A stretch of 53,711 nt of DNA from Pseudorhodobacter sp. (GTDB lineage Bacteria; Pseudomonadota; Alphaproteobacteria; Rhodobacterales; Rhodobacteraceae), in contig JAHEBX010000005.1 of NCBI GenBank assembly GCA_024642045.1, positions 1 to 53,711 on the forward strand, written 5' to 3'. Below, one piece after another: positions 48,373-53,711 of the stretch. Under the pieces are notes generated by a model that was not told where the DNA came from, ran no database searches, and saw only the letters and a program-made list of their open reading frames with translations. How positions within the stretch are numbered: position 1 is the first letter of the stretch; every line of letters starts with the position of its first letter. A program made the position numbers and the translations under genes.

Positions 48373-48871
48373 CGGCAGCCACCCGCACAGTGATCATACG
48401 GTCAGGGCTTGCCGGTGGCTCGCCACGGGTGATCTTGTCAACATGTTCCATCCCCGAGATGACGCGGCCATAGACCGTATACTGGCGGTTCAGAAAGTGG
48501 TTGTCGGAAAAGTTGATGAAAAACTGGCTGTTGGCCGAATTCGGGTTCGACGAGCGCGCCGCACCGATCGTGCCACGGTCATGCGGGATGCCCGAGAACT
48601 CTTGCGTCAGGTCCGGATAGGACGACCCGCCGGTGCCTGCGCGGCGCAGGTTGAAGTCTTTTTCCATATTGCCGTTTTCGACGTCACCCGTTTGCGCCAT
48701 GAAGCCGTCGATCACACGATGAAAGGCCACGTTGTCATAAGCCTTTTCGCGGGCGAGGGTTTTCATCCGCTCGACATGCAAGGGCGCAATGTCGCTGAGC
48801 ATCTCAAGGACAACTTCGCCGTCCTTCAGCGTGATGATGATGGTGTTCTCTGGGTCTTTGATTTCGGCCAT
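48362..48871 (-). CDS. Peptidyl-prolyl cis-trans isomerase, cytoplasmic cyclophilin
   Basis: A 169-residue cyclophilin without a signal peptide, paralogous to the exported one downstream: [18 protein letters not shown] and [18 protein letters not shown] are nearly the same active-site blocks. It accelerates proline isomerisation in the cytoplasm. The ATG at 48871 starts the expected [18 protein letters not shown]. Upstream in-frame codons are not conserved in type. A pair of a cytoplasmic and an exported cyclophilin suggests a tandem duplication followed by gain or loss of an export signal. Confidence 0.93.
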   Translation of the reverse strand: MAEIKDPENTIIITLKDGEVVLEMLSDIAPLHVERMKTLAREKAYDNVAFHRVIDGFMAQTGDVENGNMEKDFNLRRAGTGGSSYPDLTQEFSGIPHDRGTIGAARSSNPNSANSQFFINFSDNHFLNRQYTVYGRVISGMEHVDKITRGEPPASPDRMITVRVAADVQ

Positions 48872-49006
48872 TGGCGGGCATCCTTTTTCTGTTCTGGCGC
48901 GGAAACTAGCGTCCGAAGCCATGAAGGGAAAGGCCTAACAGTTGACGGCGGCGTCAGATGGGCGGAAACAGGGGGCAAGTTTACGCGACACAGCAAGGAG
49001 CGCGCG

Positions 49007-50182
49007 ATGACCTGGAAGACGATCGACGATATGGCCCTAGCGGGAAAGGTCGTTCTGACCCGTGTAGATATCAACGTGCCGATGGAGGGCACCCAAGTGA
49101 CGGATGCCACGCGGATCGAAAAGATCGTGCCCACGGTCGAGGATCTGCTGGCACGCGGTGCCAAAGTGGTGCTGCTGGCCCATTTCGGTCGGCCCAAGGG
49201 CAAAGTGGTGCCCGAAATGAGCCTGCGACTGGTGCTGCCGACGCTGGAGGCGGCCTTGGGCCGCTCGGTCACATTTATGGAAACCCCCAGCCGCGCCGAA
49301 ATCGACGCCTTGCCGCAAAACGCGATTGTGCTGGTGGAAAATACGCGATTCTCGCCGATGGAAGAGGCCAATAACCCGCTGATGGCGCAATTCCTTGCGG
49401 GCTTGGGCGATTATTTCTGCAATGACGCCTTTTCGGCGGCGCACCGCGCTCATGCCTCGACCGAAGGCGTAGCGCGGCTTTTGCCCAGCTTTGCCGGTCG
49501 GTTGATGGCGGAGGAATTGGCCGCACTTGAGGCTGCTTTGGGCAAGCCCGAGCGTCCGGTGGTGGCCGTGGTCGGTGGCGCGAAGGTGTCAACCAAACTT
49601 GATCTGTTGGGCAATCTGGTAAGCAAGGTCGATCATCTGGTGATTGGCGGCGGGATGGCGAATACGTTTCTTGTGGCGCAGGGCGTCGAGGTTGGCACAT
49701 CGCTGGCCGAGCGCGACATGGCTGCTACGGCGCTGGAAATTGTTGCCAAGGCCAAGGCTGCTGGCTGCACGATCCATCTGCCGGTCGATGTGGTGGTGGC
49801 GTGGGAGTTCAAGGCGGGCGCCGAAAACAAGACCGTCGATGTCACCTCTTGCCCGAACGACGCGATGATTCTGGATGCGGGTCCAAAGACCGTGGCCGAG
49901 CTGACCCGTGTTTTCTCGCAGTGCAGGACGCTGATCTGGAACGGACCGTTGGGTGCGTTTGAGATCGAACCGTTTAACGCCGCCACCAATGCGGCAGCGC
50001 AGGCGGCAGCGCGGCTGACGCGCGAGGGCAAGCTCGTCTCGGTCGCGGGCGGTGGCGATACGGTCGCCGCGCTGAACCAAGCGGGTGCTGCGCAGGATTT
50101 CACCTTTATCTCGACCGCAGGCGGCGCTTTTCTTGAATGGATGGAGGGTAAGACCCTACCCGGTGTCGCGGCACTTGGCTGA
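49007..50182 (+). CDS. pgk: Phosphoglycerate kinase
   Basis: Reversibly transfers phosphate between 1,3-bisphosphoglycerate and ADP. It has 391 residues. Motifs are [33 protein letters not shown], the nucleotide-binding [14 protein letters not shown] and [13 protein letters not shown] near the C-terminus. The ATG at 49007 has a strong AAGGAG seven bases before it. The frame is open far upstream across the cyclophilin gene, but that stretch is antisense shadow. The aldolase gene follows 150 bases later, grouping two central-carbon enzymes. Confidence 0.97.
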   Translation: MTWKTIDDMALAGKVVLTRVDINVPMEGTQVTDATRIEKIVPTVEDLLARGAKVVLLAHFGRPKGKVVPEMSLRLVLPTLEAALGRSVTFMETPSRAEIDALPQNAIVLVENTRFSPMEEANNPLMAQFLAGLGDYFCNDAFSAAHRAHASTEGVARLLPSFAGRLMAEELAALEAALGKPERPVVAVVGGAKVSTKLDLLGNLVSKVDHLVIGGGMANTFLVAQGVEVGTSLAERDMAATALEIVAKAKAAGCTIHLPVDVVVAWEFKAGAENKTVDVTSCPNDAMILDAGPKTVAELTRVFSQCRTLIWNGPLGAFEIEPFNAATNAAAQAAARLTREGKLVSVAGGGDTVAALNQAGAAQDFTFISTAGGAFLEWMEGKTLPGVAALG

Positions 50183-50233
50183 AATCGGCGGCTGGGGGGC
50201 AGAAATACCCCTCAGCTTCGTCCACTAAGCCAT

Positions 50234-50268
50234 TGTTAGCGCAAACAAACACCATGTTAGCGTAACCA
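50234..50268 (+). promoter_or_regulatory. Paired TGTTAGCG operator-like sites upstream of fba
   Basis: TGTTAGCGCAAACA (50234-50247) and TGTTAGCGTAACCA (50255-50268) start exactly 21 bp apart, two helical turns. Each resembles a palindrome of the form TGTTA-GC-GC-TAACA used by LacI-family regulators of central carbon metabolism (for example CceR of Rhodobacter sphaeroides, from memory). The exact regulator is inference. Confidence 0.55.
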
Positions 50269-50332
50269 ATATTGCGCGAGCGGCCCAAGCTTTCTACCAG
50301 CAAGACATAGTCATTCCTTTTTGGAGCATGTC

Positions 50333-51262
50333 ATGCGCGCGACCAAGGCCGTTCAGAAAATTCTGTCGAATTACGAAGGTGAAACCCCCGGTGTGAAGGC
50401 GCAATTGTGTCGCATTCTGATGGAGGGCAAGCTGGGCGGCACAGGCAAGATGATAATCCTGCCGGTCGATCAGGGCTTCGAACACGGGCCGGCGCGCAGC
50501 TTTGCCAAGAACCCAGCCGGCTATGATCCCCATTATCACTACCAGCTGGCCATTGATGCGGGGCTGAACGCCTACGCCGCACCTTTGGGGTCGCTGGAGG
50601 CCGGAGCAGATACGTTTGCGGGGCAAATCCCGACAATTCTAAAGGTGAACTCGTCTAACTCGTTGATGTCCGATACGGCTGGAAAGAATCAGGCGATCAC
50701 GGGTTCGGTGCAGGATGCGCTGCGGCTGGGCTGTGCGGCGATTGGCTTCACCGTCTATCCCGGGTCGGATATGGCGATTGATATGTTTGAAGAGATCGTC
50801 GAGATGCGGCGCGAGGCTGCGGCCAAGGGTGTCGCTACGGTGATCTGGTCTTATCCGCGCGGCGAGGCGATCTCCAAAGCGGGTGAGACGGGCATCGATG
50901 TGGCGGCCTATGCGGCGCATATTGCAGCACTTTTGGGCGCGCATATCATCAAGATCAAGCTTTCGACCGATCATTTGATGCTGCCAGAGGCCAAGAAGGT
51001 CTATGAGGACGAGAAAATCGCCATCGGGGCGATGTCACAGCGGGTCAAGCATTGCGTGGATGCGTCGTTTGCCGGGCGCCGGCTGATCGTATTCTCGGGC
51101 GGTGCGGCCAAAGGCGCGGATGCGGTTTATGACGATGCCCGTGCGATCCGTGACGGCGGTGGCAACGGCTCAATTATCGGTCGCAACTCGTTCCAGCGCG
51201 AGCGTGTCGATGCTTTGGCCATGCTGAACAAGCTTGTCGAGATCTATCGCGGGCGCGCCTGA
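50333..51262 (+). CDS. fbaB: Class I fructose-bisphosphate aldolase (DhnA/FbaB type)
   Basis: A 309-residue TIM-barrel aldolase of the DhnA/FbaB group (class I, no metal). The Schiff-base lysine is in AHIIKIKLST, and MIILPVDQGFEHGPARSF and phosphate-binding FSGGAAKGAD and DGGGNGSIIGRNSFQR are characteristic. It cleaves or forms fructose-1,6-bisphosphate. The ATG at 50333, six bases after GGAG, is preferred over a TTG four codons upstream. It follows pgk and is preceded by a pair of operator-like sites, so carbon-source control is likely. Confidence 0.93.
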   Translation: MRATKAVQKILSNYEGETPGVKAQLCRILMEGKLGGTGKMIILPVDQGFEHGPARSFAKNPAGYDPHYHYQLAIDAGLNAYAAPLGSLEAGADTFAGQIPTILKVNSSNSLMSDTAGKNQAITGSVQDALRLGCAAIGFTVYPGSDMAIDMFEEIVEMRREAAAKGVATVIWSYPRGEAISKAGETGIDVAAYAAHIAALLGAHIIKIKLSTDHLMLPEAKKVYEDEKIAIGAMSQRVKHCVDASFAGRRLIVFSGGAAKGADAVYDDARAIRDGGGNGSIIGRNSFQRERVDALAMLNKLVEIYRGRA

Positions 51263-51274
51263 GCCCAAAGCGTT

Positions 51275-51311
51275 GATGCGGTGAGAATATTTTGCTCGCC
51301 GCATCATTTTT
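51275..51311 (+). terminator. Terminator after fba
   Basis: An 11-bp stem (GATGCGGTGAG / CTCGCCGCATC, one G-U pair) with a 9-base loop is followed by ATTTTT, 13 bases after the aldolase stop. Confidence 0.85.
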
Positions 51312-51395
51312 GGGATTCACTTGATTCGTAGAATGTGACATGGTCGTGAAACGAACCACCCCCAATAATGAGGGGCGGGCGTAGAGGCAGAGTAG

Positions 51396-51698
51396 ATGAT
51401 CCATCCGCAATCCCGGCCCGCCGTCGGCGGCATGTTCTTTCTGGTGCTTGCGCTTACGCTTGGCGGATACTTCACATTTGCGGCTGTTCAGGGTGACTAC
51501 GGGATCTTTCGCCGGGTCCAGATCAAGGCCGAGGTGGCGGAACTTACGGTCGAGCGCGATCAGCTAAAGCTGGAGCTTGCCCGCTTGGATAACCTGACTC
51601 ATCGGCTGTCAGATGACTATCTCGATATTGATTTGCTGGACGAGCGCGTGCGCAATGTTCTGGGATACCTGCGTGCCGACGAAGTCGTGATCCGCTAA
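51396..51698 (+). CDS. ftsB: FtsB/DivIC family septum formation initiator protein
   Basis: A 100-residue bitopic protein: a short cytoplasmic N-terminus, one membrane helix (MFFLVLALTLGGYFTFAAV) and a coiled coil (about 38-75, RVQIKAEVAELTVERDQLKLELARL), ending in a conserved-looking DDYLDIDLLDERVRNVLGYLRADE segment. This is the FtsB/DivIC pattern, a divisome protein that works with FtsL and FtsQ. In Rhodobacterales it commonly precedes pdhA, as here, 128 bases upstream. The function is inferred from family and context. Confidence 0.88.
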   Translation: MIHPQSRPAVGGMFFLVLALTLGGYFTFAAVQGDYGIFRRVQIKAEVAELTVERDQLKLELARLDNLTHRLSDDYLDIDLLDERVRNVLGYLRADEVVIR

Positions 51699-51781
51699 GT
51701 TTTGCACATTATGCATGGCAGCCATGCGGCAAAAAATTCGCAGCAATAAATTTTTGCGTTTTTTTGTCGATGCGGTATATA

Positions 51782-51799
51782 TAGTTTAATACTGAACTA
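51782..51799 (+). promoter_or_regulatory. Candidate operator upstream of pdhA (palindrome shared with lpdA)
   Basis: TAGTTTAAT-ACT-GAACTA is an inverted repeat (TAGTT / AACTA with an 8-base centre, extended by one A-T pair at the outside) that ends 27 bases before the TTG start of pdhA, overlapping an AT-rich TATATATA stretch likely to hold the -10 element. It matches the palindrome ahead of lpdA at 14 of 18 positions. Confidence 0.55.
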
Positions 51800-51826
51800 T
51801 TTGCACCGTGACGGGAGGACGCTGCC

Positions 51827-52816
51827 TTGGCTGCTAAGAAAGCCCCAGAGAAATCGAATGTCTCGAAGGAAGAACTGCTAAAGTTTTACCGCGAGATGCT
51901 GATGATCCGCCGATTCGAGGAAAAAGCGGGCCAGCTTTATGGCATGGGCCTGATCGGTGGCTTTTGCCATCTTTATATCGGGCAAGAGGCCGTGGTTGTG
52001 GGTCTTGAGGCCTGCACCAAGGAAGGCGACAAGCGCATCACGTCGTATCGGGACCACGGCCATATGCTGGCCTGTGGCATGGAAGCCAATGGCGTGATGG
52101 CCGAGCTTACGGGGCGCGAGGGCGGCTATTCCAAGGGCAAGGGCGGCTCGATGCATATGTTCAGCCGTGAGAAGCATTTCTACGGCGGCCACGGTATTGT
52201 CGGCGCGCAGGTGCCGCTGGGGGCTGGTCTGGCCTTTGCCGACAAATACAAGGGCAACGACAATGTGACCTTTGCCTATTTCGGGGATGGGGCTGCAAAC
52301 CAGGGTCAGGTCTATGAGACCTACAACATGGCCGAGCTGTGGATGCTGCCAGTAATTTTTGTCATTGAAAACAACCATTACGCCATGGGCACATCGCAGG
52401 CGCGCTCGACCAAATCGGAAACGCTGTTCGGTCGCGGTCTGGCCTATGGCATTCCCGGCGAACAGGTAGACGGCATGGACGTGCTCGCGGTCAAAGAGGC
52501 CGGGGCCAAGGCTGTAGCCCATTGTCGTGCTGGCAAGGGTCCATATATTCTTGAGATGATGACCTATCGCTATCGCGGGCATTCGATGTCCGACCCGGCG
52601 AAATATCGCTCGCGCGAAGAAGTCGATAAGATGAAATCCGAAAAGGATGCCATTGAACATGTGCGCGATATGCTGCTGAACGCGGGTCTTGCTTCGGATG
52701 AGGACCTGAAGGCAATCGATAAGGCGATCAAAGAGGTCGTCAACGCCAGCGCCGAATTTGCAAAAGAAAGCCCAGAGCCCGCATTGAGCGAGCTTTGGAC
52801 CGATATTTACGCCTGA
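51827..52816 (+). CDS. pdhA: Pyruvate dehydrogenase E1 component, alpha subunit
   Basis: With the beta subunit, decarboxylates pyruvate through thiamine diphosphate and passes the acetyl group to lipoyl-E2. It has 329 residues. The thiamine diphosphate motif GDGAANQGQ...ENN starts at G153, and [12 protein letters not shown] with YRSREEV contains the E1-alpha phosphorylation-loop region of the family. Translation starts at TTG 51827, preceded by GGGAGG, giving MAAKKAPEK. There is no ATG in frame before the conserved core. pdhB follows after 13 bases, so the two form an operon. Confidence 0.97.
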   Translation: MAAKKAPEKSNVSKEELLKFYREMLMIRRFEEKAGQLYGMGLIGGFCHLYIGQEAVVVGLEACTKEGDKRITSYRDHGHMLACGMEANGVMAELTGREGGYSKGKGGSMHMFSREKHFYGGHGIVGAQVPLGAGLAFADKYKGNDNVTFAYFGDGAANQGQVYETYNMAELWMLPVIFVIENNHYAMGTSQARSTKSETLFGRGLAYGIPGEQVDGMDVLAVKEAGAKAVAHCRAGKGPYILEMMTYRYRGHSMSDPAKYRSREEVDKMKSEKDAIEHVRDMLLNAGLASDEDLKAIDKAIKEVVNASAEFAKESPEPALSELWTDIYA

Positions 52817-52829
52817 GGGGGAGAAAACC

Positions 52830-53711
52830 ATGGCAGTAGACGTTCTTATGCCCGCGCTTTCACCCACTATGGAAGAAGGCACGCTGGCAAAATGGCTGGT
52901 CAAAGAAGGTGACGAGGTCAAATCGGGCCAGATCATCGCAGAAATCGAAACCGACAAGGCGACGATGGAATTTGAGGCCGTGGATGAAGGCAAGGTTGGC
53001 CGGATTCTGGTGGCCGAAGGCACAGCAGGCGTGAAGGTGAACACACCGATCATGGTGCTGGTTGAGGATGGCGAGAGCGCTAATGCAGCCCCCGCTGCCG
53101 CCAAGGCCGAGGCCGCACCTGCAGCCGCAAAAGTCGAGGTTGCGGTGGCGGCTCCGGTCGCAGTGGTTTCCAAAGCCAGCCCCGATTGGCCCGAAGGCAC
53201 GCCGATGAAGACCATGACCGTGCGGGAAGCCCTGCGCGAAGCCATGGCCGAAGAAATGCGCGCCAATGATGCTGTGATGCTGATGGGCGAAGAGGTTGGC
53301 GAATACCAAGGCGCCTATAAGATCAGCCAAGGTCTGCTGGACGAGTTTGGACCCAAGCGCATTGTGGATACGCCGATCACCGAGGCTGGCTTTACCGGCA
53401 TCGCGATTGGTGCGGCTTGGGGTGGCTTGAACCCGATTGTCGAGTTCATGACTTTTAACTTCGCGATGCAAGCCATTGACCATATTCTGAATTCGGCGGC
53501 CAAGACCAACTATATGTCCGGCGGCCAGTTGGGTTGCCCGATTGTGTTCCGTGGAGCCAATGGCGCTGCGGCCCGCGTGGGCGCGCAACATTCGCAGGAT
53601 TACGCGGCGTGGTATGCAGCTATTCCGGGCCTGCGGGTGGTGATGCCCTATTCGGCGGCGGATGCGAAGGGCCTCTTGAAACAGGCGATCCGTGATCCGA
53701 ACCCGGTGGTG
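52830..53711 (+). CDS. pdhB: Pyruvate dehydrogenase E1 component, beta subunit with lipoyl domain (3' end beyond window)
   Basis: The frame from the ATG at 52830 stays open to the last base (294 codons), so the C-terminus is outside the window. Residues 1-78 are a lipoyl domain with the lipoylated lysine at K43 in ETDKATMEF, followed by an Ala/Val-rich linker (about 85-115) and the E1-beta thiamine-binding domain from about 130 ([44 protein letters not shown]). This fusion is typical of alphaproteobacterial E1 beta. AGGGGGAGAAAACC precedes the start. The E2 gene is expected next. Confidence 0.96.
   Translation, partial: MAVDVLMPALSPTMEEGTLAKWLVKEGDEVKSGQIIAEIETDKATMEFEAVDEGKVGRILVAEGTAGVKVNTPIMVLVEDGESANAAPAAAKAEAAPAAAKVEVAVAAPVAVVSKASPDWPEGTPMKTMTVREALREAMAEEMRANDAVMLMGEEVGEYQGAYKISQGLLDEFGPKRIVDTPITEAGFTGIAIGAAWGGLNPIVEFMTFNFAMQAIDHILNSAAKTNYMSGGQLGCPIVFRGANGAAARVGAQHSQDYAAWYAAIPGLRVVMPYSAADAKGLLKQAIRDPNPVV

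Noticed and set aside
48365-49006. N-terminal extension of pgk by 214 codons
   Set aside because: This part is antisense to a cyclophilin gene. The ATG at 49007 has a strong ribosome binding site and the expected PGK start.
50190-50215. GCTGGGG / CCCCTCAGC stem after pgk as terminator
   Set aside because: The stem is imperfect and no T run follows, so termination is not supported.
51878-53266. 462-codon minus-strand ORF over pdhA/pdhB
   Set aside because: Antisense shadow of two clear genes; low-complexity Ala/Ser translation without family motifs.

Overview
The window is a contiguous piece of a GC-rich alphaproteobacterial chromosome, most likely from the order Rhodobacterales (Roseobacter/Rhodobacter group). 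Several signs agree: a 407-residue 5-aminolevulinate synthase (C4 pathway) with its lysine at 248 and a perfect FNR box in front, pyruvate dehydrogenase E1 beta carrying an N-terminal lipoyl domain, a bactofilin next to a LytM peptidase, single-frame prfB, CCA-encoding tRNA genes, and short G/C-rich intergenic repeats beginning AAATATCC. Gene density is high, no intergenic gap exceeds about 220 bases, and there is no sign of prophage, insertion sequence, CRISPR array or integrated island. It is essentially a housekeeping region.

Layout. 1-9.4 kb: the tail of a rhodanese gene, then a minus-strand run with two MFS transporters, lpdA (E3), a DUF924 protein, queA and a very large AsmA-like envelope protein. 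9.4-12.7 kb (plus): bcp-type peroxiredoxin, ferritin-like DUF455 protein, LytM peptidase and overlapping bactofilin. 12.8-19.9 kb (minus): DUF2189 membrane protein, prfB, PBP1A, AmiC-type amidase, class I aminotransferase. 20-25 kb: exported DsbA-like protein (plus), then ispG, a RodZ-like HTH membrane protein, hemA and a small exported protein (minus). 25-29.4 kb: M20 peptidase, DUF1344 protein, GNAT acetyltransferase, small membrane protein, two identical tRNA-Asp genes, pirin, tRNA-Val(UAC) and tRNA-Val(CAC). 29.4-36 kb: HU-like protein, lon, tgt, a TetR regulator, aroB and aroK. 36-41.6 kb (plus): a tiny membrane protein, an unrecognised 541-residue exported protein, a XerD-type recombinase, a CorC/CNNM protein and eno. 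41.8-48.9 kb: FAD oxidoreductase, DUF985 cupin coupled to a fatty-acid desaturase, rarD, anmK, tyrS and two overlapping cyclophilins. 49-53.7 kb (plus): pgk, class I fructose-bisphosphate aldolase, an FtsB/DivIC-like protein, pdhA and the beginning of pdhB, cut by the window edge.

Functionally the window mixes lower glycolysis/gluconeogenesis and pyruvate oxidation (eno, pgk, fba, pdhAB, lpdA), envelope growth (PBP1A, AmiC, RodZ, bactofilin/LytM, FtsB, AnmK), queuosine tRNA modification (queA, tgt), isoprenoid and tetrapyrrole precursors (ispG, hemA), shikimate synthesis (aroBK) and protein quality control (lon, cyclophilins).

The most interesting signals are regulatory. An 18-bp palindrome TAGTTT-N6-(A/G)AACTA lies just ahead of the ribosome binding site of both pdhA and lpdA, genes 49 kb apart whose products belong to one enzyme complex. 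Two TGTTAGCG-type sites exactly 21 bp apart precede the aldolase gene. A perfect TTGAT-N4-ATCAA box precedes hemA. No clearly new multi-gene system is visible.
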